Shown: piece after piece, positions 9,048 through 15,738 of the stretch | How positions within the stretch are numbered: the first letter of the stretch is position 1 | Layout: the number at the start of each line of letters is the position of its first letter | Source: Rickettsiales bacterium | Lineage (GTDB): Bacteria > Pseudomonadota > Alphaproteobacteria > Rickettsiales > CANDYO01 | Direction of reading: 5' to 3' | Assembly: GCA_947424995.1 (NCBI GenBank) | Contig: CANDYO010000030.1 | Coordinates: 1 to 16,017 of the forward strand | Length of the DNA: 16,017 nucleotides | Notes under the pieces: model-generated | Told to the model about the DNA's origin: nothing | The model's input: only the letters and a program-made list of their open reading frames with translations | Databases searched by the model: none | Program-made: the position numbers and the translations under genes

Positions 9048-9209
9048 ATGTACAGCGATATCACGGCAAGTTCAAATTCTAATGCGATTTTGGAAAAAAC
9101 TGCTATCAACATGCTACAAGCGAAACTTGATGATAAATTAATCAAGTTGGTTACGGGGTTTTCTCAAGAAACATTGGACAAACTTAAAAACAAATTATTA
9201 TTATATTAA
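9048..9209 (+). pseudogene. C-terminal relic of an Rpn-family (PD-(D/E)XK) transposase/nuclease
   Basis: A 53-codon frame whose second half (AINMLQAKLDDKLIKLVTGF, then SQETLDKLKNKL) resembles the conserved C-terminal helix-turn-helix tail of Rpn recombination-promoting nuclease/putative transposase proteins, common in Rickettsiales. Those proteins are usually around 300 residues. The catalytic PD-(D/E)XK domain is absent and an in-frame stop lies at 9018-9020. It is therefore a decayed fragment, not a working gene. It lies just upstream of the flavodoxin-like gene and may have donated that gene's promoter region. Family assignment is from the short tail only. Confidence 0.55.
9174..9201 (+). 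promoter_or_regulatory. Candidate promoter for the flavodoxin-like gene
   Basis: TTGGAC (9174-9179), 16 bp, TATTAT (9196-9201, five of six to consensus), placing the start of transcription near 9208. A good GGAG at 9219-9222 then lies 8 bases before the ATG. The promoter would lie inside the transposase relic. The -35 match is poor. Confidence 0.3.
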
Positions 9210-9230
9210 CAATAACTTGGAGTAACTATT

Positions 9231-9848
9231 ATGAAGATTTTTATATTTATTTTATTTTGTACAATCTCTTCCTCAACTTTGGCAGCTAAGATTGCAGTTG
9301 TATATCATAGCGGTTATGGTCATACGGAAGTAATTGCTAAAGCTGTTTACGAAGGTACGCTTGAGATGAAAGGAACTGAATCAAAGTTAATTAAAGTCAG
9401 TCCTGAGGGTAAAATATCGGAAGCAGATTGGCAGACTCTTGAAAAATCTGATGCTATTATTTTTGGAGCTCCAACTTATATGGGTTCTCTATCAGGTCCA
9501 TTTAAAATGTTCATTGATACTACGTCAAAAATATTTTTTGAGCAAAAATGGAAAAACAAGATTGCAGGTGGTTTTACTAATAGTGGAGGCTTAAGCGGAG
9601 ACAAGCTATCCTCGATGCTAGAATTAGTAATTTTAGCAGGTCAACACGGAATGATCTGGGTTAGTCCAGGTATACTACCAGAATCACCATATGCTCCTGA
9701 AAATATTAATCGTTTAGGTAGCTATCTTGGAGTTATGGCACAATCAGATCAAGGATCCCCAGAAACTACACCACCGTCTGGAGATATTAAAACCGCAAAG
9801 CTTTATGGCAAACATATTGCGGAAGTAGCAGAAAAATTTGGTAAGTGA
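9231..9848 (+). CDS. WrbA/flavodoxin-like FMN protein with a signal peptide
   Basis: 205 residues. After the N-terminus it follows the WrbA (type IV NAD(P)H:quinone oxidoreductase) fold: the FMN phosphate loop YHSGYGHTEVIAKA (25-38), the second FMN loop GAPTYMGSLSGPFKMF (79-94) and TNSGGLSGDK (116-125). WrbA enzymes reduce quinones by two electrons and limit redox cycling, normally in the cytosol. Here residues 1-19 (MKIFIFILFC..., ending TLAA before K20) look like a cleavable Sec signal, and the flavodoxin strand KIAVVYHS starts directly after it. The start is well supported: GGAG 8 bases upstream and no other good start before the fold. An exported version would need FMN loading outside the cytosol or before export, which is unusual. 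The alternative is that the leader is not functional. Confidence 0.85.
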   Translation: MKIFIFILFCTISSSTLAAKIAVVYHSGYGHTEVIAKAVYEGTLEMKGTESKLIKVSPEGKISEADWQTLEKSDAIIFGAPTYMGSLSGPFKMFIDTTSKIFFEQKWKNKIAGGFTNSGGLSGDKLSSMLELVILAGQHGMIWVSPGILPESPYAPENINRLGSYLGVMAQSDQGSPETTPPSGDIKTAKLYGKHIAEVAEKFGK

Positions 9849-9853
9849 TTCTG

Positions 9854-9873
9854 TTATTAAATGAATTTAATAA
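9854..9873. repeat. AT-only inverted repeat after the flavodoxin-like gene
   Basis: TTATTAAAT and ATTTAATAA are perfect 9-bp arms around a 2-base centre, starting 5 bases after the stop codon. It has no G or C, so it would be a poor terminator and could arise by chance in this composition. Confidence 0.3.
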
Positions 9874-9892
9874 TTTAAAATGTAAAAGTTGA

Positions 9893-10420
9893 ATGCATGA
9901 AGAAGTTATAAACTTTTGGTTTAATGAAGTAAACCCAAGCGATTGGTTTACTTATAACGTCAATATAGATCAAATTATTATTGAGCGTTTTGGTAAATTA
10001 CATGAGCAAGCTAGACAAGGAGAACTTTATGAATGGAGATTTGTTCCTCAAGGAGCTTTAGCGGAAATTATAGTTTTAGATCAATTTTCTAGGAATATGC
10101 ATAGAGATCATGCAAAATCATTTGATAGTGACGGTATGGCTTTAGTATTAGCTCAAAATATGATAGAAAAACAACAAGATAAACATTTAATTCCAGATAA
10201 GAAAGCTTTTTGTTATTTACCTTTTATGCATAGTGAGTCACAAATAATTCATACAAATGCTTTAGATCTATATAACCAGATAGGTCTAGAGCAATATCTA
10301 CAATTTGAATTAAAGCATAAAGCAATCATTGATAGATTTGGAAGATACCCACATCGTAATGCTATTTTAGGTCGTTCTTCTACAGAAGAAGAATTAGAAT
10401 TTTTAAAAACATCTGTTTAG
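9893..10420 (+). CDS. DUF924 family protein
   Basis: 175 residues. It shows the DUF924 signature blocks in order: an N-terminal INFWFNE, a middle IVLDQFSRNMHRDHA, CYLPFMHSES, and near the end FGRYPHRNAILGRSSTEEEL. The length is typical. DUF924 proteins are all-helical, soluble and TPR-like in fold; their biochemical role is not established, and none is claimed here. The gene starts 44 bp after the flavodoxin-like gene in the same direction and could share its transcript. The ribosome site is weak. Confidence 0.9.
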   Translation: MHEEVINFWFNEVNPSDWFTYNVNIDQIIIERFGKLHEQARQGELYEWRFVPQGALAEIIVLDQFSRNMHRDHAKSFDSDGMALVLAQNMIEKQQDKHLIPDKKAFCYLPFMHSESQIIHTNALDLYNQIGLEQYLQFELKHKAIIDRFGRYPHRNAILGRSSTEEELEFLKTSV

Positions 10421-10552
10421 AAGTGTTGTAATTAAAAATAGATCTAATAACGTAGTTAAGTTAAATAATTAAGCCGATTTACGCAATTTTTGTTGTAGAA
10501 TGGTCTTAGATAAGCTAATAAACCATTATTAAAGTTAAAGTACTGGGTTTTT

Positions 10553-10581
10553 TTCAAGGGACTTTAGATAAACTTTAAAAT
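10553..10581 (+). promoter_or_regulatory. Candidate promoter for the HU cluster
   Basis: TTCAAG (10553-10558), 17 bp, TAAAAT (10576-10581, five of six to consensus). Transcription would start near 10588, followed by a strong GAGGAG at 10600-10605 placed 6 bases before the HU start. The -35 is weak. Confidence 0.35.
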
Positions 10582-10611
10582 TAAATTAACTAATTATTTG
10601 AGGAGTTAACA

Positions 10612-10887
10612 ATGAATAAAACTGAATTCGTAAACTACATAGCAAGCGAGCATAACTGTACTAAGACTGAAGCAGAAAAAGTAATAGATAGATTTGTCTC
10701 TTCTGTAATTGATGCAATTGGCGCTGGTAACGAAATATCTCTAGTAGGTTTCGGTAATTTTTCTGTTAGCAAAGTCGCTGCAAGAGATGGCCGCAATCCT
10801 CGTACTGGGGCAGCTTTAAAAATTGCTGCTTATAATCAACCGAAGTTTAAGGTTGGTCAGAAGCTAAAAGATGCGGTTAATAAATAA
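10612..10887 (+). CDS. hup: HU-family DNA-binding protein
   Basis: 91 residues, the standard HU length. The N-terminal helical dimerisation part (MNKTEFVNYIASEH...) is followed by the beta-arm signature GFGNFSVSKVAARDGRNPRTG region (residues 46-66) with GRNPRTG, and the tail QPKFKVGQKLKDAVN. HU bends DNA non-specifically and packages the nucleoid. This resembles Rickettsia HU, but extra HU genes also occur on rickettsial plasmids, so it may be a paralog. It has the best Shine-Dalgarno of the cluster (GAGGAG) and is followed after 18 bp by an unknown gene and then a cold-shock gene, a probable three-gene operon. Confidence 0.95.
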   Translation: MNKTEFVNYIASEHNCTKTEAEKVIDRFVSSVIDAIGAGNEISLVGFGNFSVSKVAARDGRNPRTGAALKIAAYNQPKFKVGQKLKDAVNK

Positions 10888-10905
10888 TTTGTTAAATGGT
10901 ATTTT

Positions 10906-11328
10906 ATGCAAAAAGAACAACCAACTTTTCATCCGATCTCAAAAGCTCCTAGTATTTTAGGAATAACCAATGATATGTTGGATAGTTCAAAAGAGCAACT
11001 TGTAAGCATGGAAAAGATCAAGGACAAGCCTTATGTATTAACGGATGAACTTATTAAGCGTTCTATTAAACTATATACATCACAGAATGAAGATTTAGAA
11101 ATTTTTTTACGGCAATGCTATATATGGAGAGAAAAGGAATTAAACGAATTACAGCATTACCAAGTTAGGGCAATAGAAGACAATGTAGATACGATAACTA
11201 AAATTAATAATCAGATTCTAGTTATCGTGAATGCCTGTAAAAACTCAACTATTGATAAGATTCTAGAAAAAGATGATTTTGAGCTTGCTTTTGAAGCTCT
11301 AACGGGAAAAATACAATTACCAAAATAA
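10906..11328 (+). CDS. Unrecognised 140-aa protein between HU and cold-shock genes
   Basis: I do not recognise this protein. It has no signal peptide or membrane segment, and is rich in Lys, Glu and Ile with mostly helical patterns. The N-terminal ~45 residues look loosely structured (PTFHPISKAPSILGI). Residues about 60-115 look like two long amphipathic helices with a short coiled-coil tendency. Start ATG 10906 lies 18 bp after HU and its stop lies 16 bp before the cold-shock gene. The tight spacing between two nucleic-acid-binding proteins suggests a shared transcript, and perhaps a nucleoid or RNA-related role, but that is guilt by association only. Confidence 0.75.
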   Translation: MQKEQPTFHPISKAPSILGITNDMLDSSKEQLVSMEKIKDKPYVLTDELIKRSIKLYTSQNEDLEIFLRQCYIWREKELNELQHYQVRAIEDNVDTITKINNQILVIVNACKNSTIDKILEKDDFELAFEALTGKIQLPK

Positions 11329-11344
11329 TTCAATATCAATAAAT

Positions 11345-11548
11345 ATGCAAACAGGTAAAATTAAGTGGTTTAATGGCGTTAAGGGTTACGGTTTTATAGA
11401 ACCGGATAACAAATCAAAAGACGTTTTTCTTCATGTTTCTGAACTAGCTAAAACTGGTCTTGTAGATATAAAAGAAGGAGAAAGACTGAGTTTTGAACTT
11501 GAAAATGTAAAAGGAAAAATCGCAGCTATCAATATTAAGTTGATATAA
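11345..11548 (+). CDS. CspA-family cold-shock protein
   Basis: 67 residues, a single cold-shock domain. GKIKWFN (residues 4-10), RNP1 KGYGFIEP (13-20) and RNP2 DVFLHVS (26-32) give the single-strand RNA/DNA-binding surface. Such proteins melt RNA structure and act as RNA chaperones. No recognisable Shine-Dalgarno lies just upstream, so translation may be coupled to the preceding gene 16 bp away. There is no long 5' leader of the E. coli cspA kind; expression probably comes from the HU promoter. Confidence 0.95.
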   Translation: MQTGKIKWFNGVKGYGFIEPDNKSKDVFLHVSELAKTGLVDIKEGERLSFELENVKGKIAAINIKLI

Positions 11549-11556
11549 ACTTTTTG

Positions 11557-11572
11557 ACTTCTGTGCAGAAGT
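11557..11572. repeat. Small hairpin after the cold-shock gene
   Basis: ACTTCT and AGAAGT flank GTGC, 8 bases after the cold-shock stop, extendable with G-U pairs. No T-run follows on the plus strand, so it is a weak terminator candidate or an RNA-stability hairpin. Confidence 0.3.
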
Positions 11573-11647
11573 TGATTAAACCCGAAAGAAATTAAAAACC
11601 CATTGAACTACCAGTTACTAATATGCTACTCTCAAGATGATAGGCTA

Positions 11648-11675
11648 TTGAGCTTATTTAGATTTAGTTTAAAAC
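11648..11675 (+). promoter_or_regulatory. Candidate promoter for the BON gene pair
   Basis: TTGAGC (11648-11653), 16 bp, TAAAAC (11670-11675), each four of six to consensus. This leaves a short leader before the GAGG at 11688-11691 and the ATG at 11698. Weak call. Confidence 0.25.
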
Positions 11676-11697
11676 CAATTAAAATATGAGGTAAAAT

Positions 11698-12360
11698 ATG
11701 GTAACAAATGGCAAGTTATATGAAGATGTCATGGAAAAATTAAAATTTGAACCAAGGCTTGATTCTTCGAATATTACAGTCGCTATTCAAGGTAATCATG
11801 ACATTGTATTATTAGATGGTAAGGTAAACAGTTTTTCTGAAAAGCTTGTAGCAGAAGATGCGGTAAAGAATATACAAGGTGTGAAAGCTGTAGTTAATGA
11901 AATTGAAGTAGATGCATCATTGCTGTATAAAAAAACTGATTCTGAGATTGCATCTGATGCGCTTAGCGCATTGAAATCAAGTGTATGGGTTCCTTCAGAA
12001 AAAATCAAATTAGTTGTAAAAGATGGTAATCTAACTTTATCTGGCGAAGTCGAATGGCAATATGAGAAAACTTCTGCTTTTACAGCTGTAAAGAATCTTT
12101 GGGGTGTAAGATCAGTTACTAATGTTATAACGGTAAAACCTTCTATTACCATAAATGAAGAAAAGGTAAGGCAAGAGATTGCTAAGGAGTTTGAGCGACA
12201 TGCTCGGCTAGATGCTTCAAAGATTAAAATCAAAGTCCAAGGCAGCAAAATTACCCTTGAAGGCGAAGTGTCAAACTTTGACGAAATGGATATAGCAGAA
12301 GATACGGCTTGGTCAGTACCGGGTGTTGCAGAAGTTAAAAACGAGCTAATAGTTGATTAA
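11698..12360 (+). CDS. Triple BON-domain protein without signal peptide
   Basis: 220 residues made of three BON units at about 5-72, 78-147 and 153-220. Each has the pattern of an alpha-beta unit ending in a GV.xV.NxI/EL strand (IQGVKAVVNEIEV; WGVRSVTNVITV; VPGVAEVKNELIV). BON domains occur in OsmY and secretin-associated proteins and usually bind lipids or envelope structures. The start is fixed by GAGG 6 bases upstream and an in-frame stop at 11692-11694, so no signal peptide can be added. It aligns over its full length with the next gene, a little over half identical by eye, with the start matching residue 26 of that protein. Lacking export is odd for this family. Co-transcription with the next gene is likely (31 bp gap to its revised start). 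Confidence 0.88.
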   Translation: MVTNGKLYEDVMEKLKFEPRLDSSNITVAIQGNHDIVLLDGKVNSFSEKLVAEDAVKNIQGVKAVVNEIEVDASLLYKKTDSEIASDALSALKSSVWVPSEKIKLVVKDGNLTLSGEVEWQYEKTSAFTAVKNLWGVRSVTNVITVKPSITINEEKVRQEIAKEFERHARLDASKIKIKVQGSKITLEGEVSNFDEMDIAEDTAWSVPGVAEVKNELIVD

Positions 12361-12378
12361 GTCTTATGTACATTTTTT

Positions 12379-12384
12379 GGAGGG
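12379..12384 (+). promoter_or_regulatory. Ribosome binding site that fixes the second BON gene start
   Basis: GGAGGG lies 7 bases before ATG 12392. The longer in-frame ATG at 12353 would sit inside the end of the previous gene with no such site, so 12392 is preferred. Confidence 0.75.
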
Positions 12385-12391
12385 TATTTAT

Positions 12392-13126
12392 ATGTTAATG
12401 AGGCGAGTAATAATAGGATTAGTAGTTTTTATTATGGCAGTTTCTTATATTCAAGGTAATACTATGGCAAATAATGAGAAGCTTTACAATACGGTTATGG
12501 ACAAGCTTAACTTTGAACCAAGCCTCGATGCTTCTGATATCACTATATCTATTAAGGGTAATTCGGATGTAGTAGTACTTGGTGGAACAGTGAAAAGTTA
12601 TATCGAAAAAACTATAGCGGAAAGTGCAGTTAAAGCTATTAAGGGTGTTAGGATAGTCGTAGATGAACTTGCAGTCGATTCGTCTCTATGGAAGAAAACA
12701 AGTGATACAGAGATTGCTAATGCCGCAAATAACAACTTAAAGTGGAATATTTTAGTTCCATACGATAGAATTAAAGTTGTTGTAGAGAGTGGAAAAGTAA
12801 CCTTATCTGGTAATGTTGAATGGCAATACCAGAAAATGAGTGCTTTGCATGCAATCAATAAAATTCATGGTGTAAGATCTATCACTAATAATATAATTGT
12901 TGAACCTCTTATAACTATTGATCCTAGCGAGATAAAGGAACAAATTACTAAAGAATTTGAACGACACGCCAAGCTCGACGCTAGCAACATTCAAGTTACG
13001 GTGGATGGAAAACAAATAATCCTTAAAGGTAATGTGCGTAATTTTGATGAAATGGACGAGGCGGTTAAAGCTGCCTGGTCCATACCAGGTGTTATAGAAG
13101 TTAAAAATGAGCTTAAGATTTTTTAA
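12392..13126 (+). CDS. Exported triple BON-domain protein
   Basis: 244 residues from ATG 12392, chosen over the in-frame ATG at 12353 because of GGAGGG 7 bases upstream and because it begins with a good signal peptide (MLMRRVIIGLVVFIMAVSYI). The mature part, from about residue 26 (NNEKLYNTVMDKLNFEP), aligns residue for residue with the preceding gene: three BON units ending KGVRIVVDELAV, HGVRSITNNIIV and PGVIEVKNELKI, with shared blocks VEWQY, KEFERHA, LDAS and NFDEMD. BON proteins of the OsmY type act in the periplasm and help withstand envelope stress. A tandem duplication followed by gain or loss of the leader explains the pair. The lack of a lipobox suggests a soluble periplasmic or membrane-anchored protein. 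Confidence 0.88.
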   Translation: MLMRRVIIGLVVFIMAVSYIQGNTMANNEKLYNTVMDKLNFEPSLDASDITISIKGNSDVVVLGGTVKSYIEKTIAESAVKAIKGVRIVVDELAVDSSLWKKTSDTEIANAANNNLKWNILVPYDRIKVVVESGKVTLSGNVEWQYQKMSALHAINKIHGVRSITNNIIVEPLITIDPSEIKEQITKEFERHAKLDASNIQVTVDGKQIILKGNVRNFDEMDEAVKAAWSIPGVIEVKNELKIF

Positions 13127-13258
13127 AAGGCTAAACGTAAACCTTGTACCTACTGTCTTAAAAATCACCTTTAATAAATAATTAACATGGTCCCAGTTAT
13201 GGCGTTTTTGAGTTATCCAGATTAAGGAAAAAAACAACGTTAGAGTTTGTACTATTAA

Positions 13259-13283
13259 CAGGACCCTTTTTACCAGGGTCCTG
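13259..13283. repeat. GC-rich inverted repeat between the BON pair and TolC
   Basis: CAGGACCCT and AGGGTCCTG are perfect 9-bp arms (six G/C pairs) around a 7-base loop, conspicuous in AT-rich DNA. It lies about 130 bp after the BON stop. No T-run follows on either strand, so it is not a standard intrinsic terminator; it could be a terminator variant, a protein site or a mobile palindromic element. The rest of 13127-13401 shows nothing else except TATAAT boxes near its right end. Confidence 0.6.
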
Positions 13284-13349
13284 GCCGAAGGTCTATATTA
13301 CGTTATTTTACAATTTTAGCAGTCCAGTTTTTGGGTGCCATTATATGGT

Positions 13350-13367
13350 TATAATTTACATTATAAT
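13350..13367 (+). promoter_or_regulatory. Paired TATAAT boxes upstream of TolC
   Basis: Two perfect TATAAT hexamers at 13350-13355 and 13362-13367. No convincing -35 is seen at 16-18 bp for either. The leader would be about 30-60 bases depending on which start codon is used. Confidence 0.35.
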
Positions 13368-13401
13368 ATACTATTGCTATTGGTTATAGCATACAATACG
13401 A

Positions 13402-14784
13402 TTGTCGAGTAAATATTTTAAAACCATGTATAGTCTAGTTTTACTTTTAATTATTACACTTAGTTCATCTAATAGTTATGCTATTGAATTAGAGGAAGCT
13501 TTAAGAAATGGCTATAATAACGATGAACAACTAAGAATCATTAGAACTGATTTCTTAAATGAGATAGAGCAATTTCCTAGGGCTCTTGCCGGTTTTATGC
13601 CTAAAGTATCTGCGGAGTTTGATTTAACAGATTCAAAAATCAAAAGAAGAAGCAGTTCTATTGATTCTCGTAGAGATTTGACATCAACAGACGGTTCAAG
13701 TTACTCAAGATCTATAAGGTTAGAACAACCAATATTTAACGGTGGAAGCAGTGTTGCAGAACTAAAAGCGGCACAGTCTGTATTTAGAGCATCTAAAGGT
13801 GCTTATTATACTAAAGAACAAAACATATTTTTTGATGAAATCACTACGTATCTAGATTGTGTAGAAGCTCTAGAAAAATACAAAATTTCAAAAATAAGCG
13901 TTAAATCTAACAACACTCAATTAAAAGCTATCAAAGAGAAGTTTAAATTCGGTGAATCAACTGAAACTGAGATAGCGAGTGCCGTTTCAGCACTCGCTAC
14001 CGCAGAAGCGAACCAAGCTTTAGCCGAGGCAAATTTTGCATCAGCTAAAGCTAATTTTACTAGAATTTTTGCCGTAGAACCGATCGGTATTAAGATGCCT
14101 TGGCTAGCAGCCAGTCTACCAAAGAGTTTAGAAGAATTTATCGAGAAGGCAATTGTTTCTAACCCTAACATATTATCGTTACAACATTCAACTAAAGCTT
14201 CTAAAGCCCACGAATACGTTGCAAAGGGTGCGTTATTGCCACAAGTCTCATTCAAACTACAGAGTGGTAATACTAGTTACAACCCAGAAGATAGATCAAA
14301 TATTAATAATGATAGTATAACTTCTACATTGTCGGTCAATATTCCTATTCTAGGTAAAGGAGGGATAGAATATTCAGATATCAGAAGGGCAAAATATCAG
14401 ACAAGAAAGAGCGTTCTACAGTTAGATGCCCAAATAAAACAAATTAAATCTAATTGCAAAGCTATATGGGAAGGACTGAATGCTGCAAGAACTAGGGTTG
14501 ACGCTACATTTCAAGGTGTTAAATCGGCTGAAGTAGCCTATGAAGGAATGATTCAGGAAGAAATGCTAGGCTCCAAGACTATAGTCGATGTTCAAACTTT
14601 TGAAGAAAGATTACACAAAGCAAGAGAATCTAGAGTTGCAGCACAAAAAGAACTGGTGCTTGCTAGCTATAGGATAAAATCTTTGATGGGAGAATTAACT
14701 GCAGAAAAAATGAAGCTAGCTGTTGAATATTTTAACCCAGATCAAGAATTCAAGAAACTAAAATTAAGAATTATAGGATTTTGA
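13402..14784 (+). CDS. tolC: TolC-family outer-membrane efflux/secretion channel
   Basis: 460 residues. A signal peptide ends at SYA (residue 27). It is followed by the two internally repeated OEP domains with long helical hairpins: LEEALRNGYNNDEQLRI, PIFNGGSSVAELKAAQS, AQIKQIKSNCKAIWEGL and a conserved late block EEMLGSKTIVDVQTFEERL. TolC trimers form the outer-membrane and periplasmic tunnel for type I secretion and drug efflux; in Rickettsia, TolC has been linked to export of ankyrin proteins. Start: TTG 13402 gives a leader with Lys4 and Lys7 before the hydrophobic core; ATG 13426 would leave no positive charge. Neither has a clear ribosome site. No membrane-fusion or ABC partner lies beside it in this window. 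It may be a second copy in its genome. Confidence 0.9.
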   Translation: MSSKYFKTMYSLVLLLIITLSSSNSYAIELEEALRNGYNNDEQLRIIRTDFLNEIEQFPRALAGFMPKVSAEFDLTDSKIKRRSSSIDSRRDLTSTDGSSYSRSIRLEQPIFNGGSSVAELKAAQSVFRASKGAYYTKEQNIFFDEITTYLDCVEALEKYKISKISVKSNNTQLKAIKEKFKFGESTETEIASAVSALATAEANQALAEANFASAKANFTRIFAVEPIGIKMPWLAASLPKSLEEFIEKAIVSNPNILSLQHSTKASKAHEYVAKGALLPQVSFKLQSGNTSYNPEDRSNINNDSITSTLSVNIPILGKGGIEYSDIRRAKYQTRKSVLQLDAQIKQIKSNCKAIWEGLNAARTRVDATFQGVKSAEVAYEGMIQEEMLGSKTIVDVQTFEERLHKARESRVAAQKELVLASYRIKSLMGELTAEKMKLAVEYFNPDQEFKKLKLRIIGF

Positions 14785-14976
14785 TAGTTATGAGTGGTTG
14801 GTTACGGGAAGGTACGGTTTTTCTTGCAAGGGGTGTTTAGCCCTTTAGGTGTAAGGCATTCAGAAGACGAGTTGATTTTAAAATGATGAGGTGGTGGTGC
14901 CTTGAAAGCCTTTTAAAGCAAGGGGTTCAGCTTTTGGATGATTTTCATGACTTTTTGAAAAGTGGATTTGTGCCTA
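14785..14976. other. Less AT-rich spacer of unknown origin between TolC and the resolvase
   Basis: 192 bp with visibly more G and C than its neighbours. The plus strand is open from 14841 to a stop at 15000-15002 (one frame with ATG 14883, 39 codons, including LESLLKQGVQLLDDFHDF), overlapping the end of the resolvase. The minus strand continues in the resolvase frame after its double stop with about 30 codons open (for example KSHENHPKAEPLALKGFQ). I recognise neither. It is probably a relic or mobile-element margin rather than a gene. Confidence 0.4.
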
Positions 14977-15537
14977 TTATTTTGCGACTCCTGCTGCGAT
15001 AGCTCGGTAATATACAGAGCGGCTAATCCCGACCATAATACAAATCTTGGTTACAGAAAATTCTTCTGACTGCATTAGTGATTTTAATGTTTTTAGTTTA
15101 TCTGTCGTAAGAGCTTTAGGTCTCCCGCCTTTCCTTCCTTTACTATAGGCTGCATCTAAACCTGCTTTAACTCGTTCCTTTATCAGTTCTCTCTCCATTT
15201 CAGAAAATGCTGCACACATACTAAAGAGTAACATCCCCATAGGAGAGGTAGTATCAATATTATTTTCTAAAGAAATGAATTCAACACCTTTGGTTTTAAA
15301 GTCATTTATAAGTTCAATAAGCTTTGTCATCCTTCGCCCTAAACGATCAAGACGAACAACACAAATTGTATCACCTTTTCTTAGTCTACTCATCAGGAGA
15401 TTTAATTGTACTCTATCGTCTTTAGCTCCAGAAATTTTTTTTTTGAAAATTTCATCGCAACCAGCTTGTATCAATTTTTGCACCTGGATTTCTAAACTTT
15501 GATCGTTTTTTGAAACTCTAGCATAACCAAATTTCAT
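14977..15537 (-). CDS. Serine recombinase (Tn3 resolvase/DNA invertase family)
   Basis: 186 residues, the usual resolvase length. The catalytic domain shows MKFGYARVSKNDQSLEIQ with nucleophile Ser9 and Arg7, then VVRLDRLGRR with Asp64, Arg65 and Arg68 matching the active-site set of gamma-delta resolvase. Helix E with EMERELIKERVKAGLDAA and a linker GRKGGRP follow. The C-terminal helix-turn-helix (about 150-180: EFSVTKICIMVGISRSVYYR) binds the recombination site. Such enzymes resolve transposon cointegrates or plasmid multimers or invert DNA segments. All key residues are present, so it is probably active. No Tn3 transposase is visible in the window. Upstream repeats at 15557-15579 overlap its candidate promoter and could be its crossover/regulatory site. 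Confidence 0.95.
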   Translation of the reverse strand: MKFGYARVSKNDQSLEIQVQKLIQAGCDEIFKKKISGAKDDRVQLNLLMSRLRKGDTICVVRLDRLGRRMTKLIELINDFKTKGVEFISLENNIDTTSPMGMLLFSMCAAFSEMERELIKERVKAGLDAAYSKGRKGGRPKALTTDKLKTLKSLMQSEEFSVTKICIMVGISRSVYYRAIAAGVAK

Positions 15538-15556
15538 TTTTACCCATCTTTGTTAA

Positions 15557-15579
15557 AATTATGTTTCAAAAACATAATT
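15557..15579. repeat. Inverted repeat upstream of the resolvase (candidate res/operator subsite)
   Basis: AATTATGTTT and AAACATAATT, perfect 10-bp arms around CAA, about 20 bp before the resolvase ATG and over the expected transcription start. Resolvases of the Tn3 type bind inverted half-sites in res beside their own gene and repress it; assignment here is inference. Confidence 0.5.
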
Positions 15580-15605
15580 GATAGGGTATTTTGCTATGAA
15601 GTCAA
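15578..15605 (-). promoter_or_regulatory. Candidate promoter for the resolvase
   Basis: On the minus strand, TTGACT (15605-15600, five of six) and TATCAA (15583-15578, four of six) with a 16-bp spacer. The -10 box borders the 10-bp-arm inverted repeat, compatible with self-repression. Confidence 0.4.
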
Positions 15606-15661
15606 TTGGTATTAGTTTTGAAGCAGATTTTTGGGTAAATATGTTATAAAAATGCAATTTA

Positions 15662-15695
15662 TTTTAGGGACACCTAAAACATGTGTTTTAGGGAC
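15662..15695. repeat. Near-palindrome and direct repeat between resolvase and ATPase genes
   Basis: TTTTAGGGAC occurs at 15662-15671 and again at 15686-15695. Between and overlapping them, CCTAAAACA and TGTTTTAGG (15673-15692) form 9-bp arms around TG. A direct repeat and an inverted repeat within 34 bp, before the divergent ATPase gene, look like binding sites for a dimeric protein such as the resolvase or a repressor. Confidence 0.5.
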
Positions 15696-15738
15696 TTTAG
15701 GATTTTGTTTAAACAGTTAATAAAATTAAGAATTCAGT

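Noticed and set aside
12353..12391. Upstream in-frame ATG for the second BON gene
   Set aside because: It overlaps the previous stop, has no Shine-Dalgarno, and would put 13 residues before a good signal peptide; GGAGGG supports 12392.
12803..13237. Minus-strand 144-codon frame
   Set aside because: Opposite the second BON gene, rich in Phe, Asn and Leu, with no domain or start signal.
13327..13356. TTTTTGGGT followed by TTATAA upstream of TolC, also seen near 15628-15650
   Set aside because: The shared 9-mer is T/G-rich, the distance to the TATA-like box differs (13 versus 8 bp), and two copies are not enough to call a motif.
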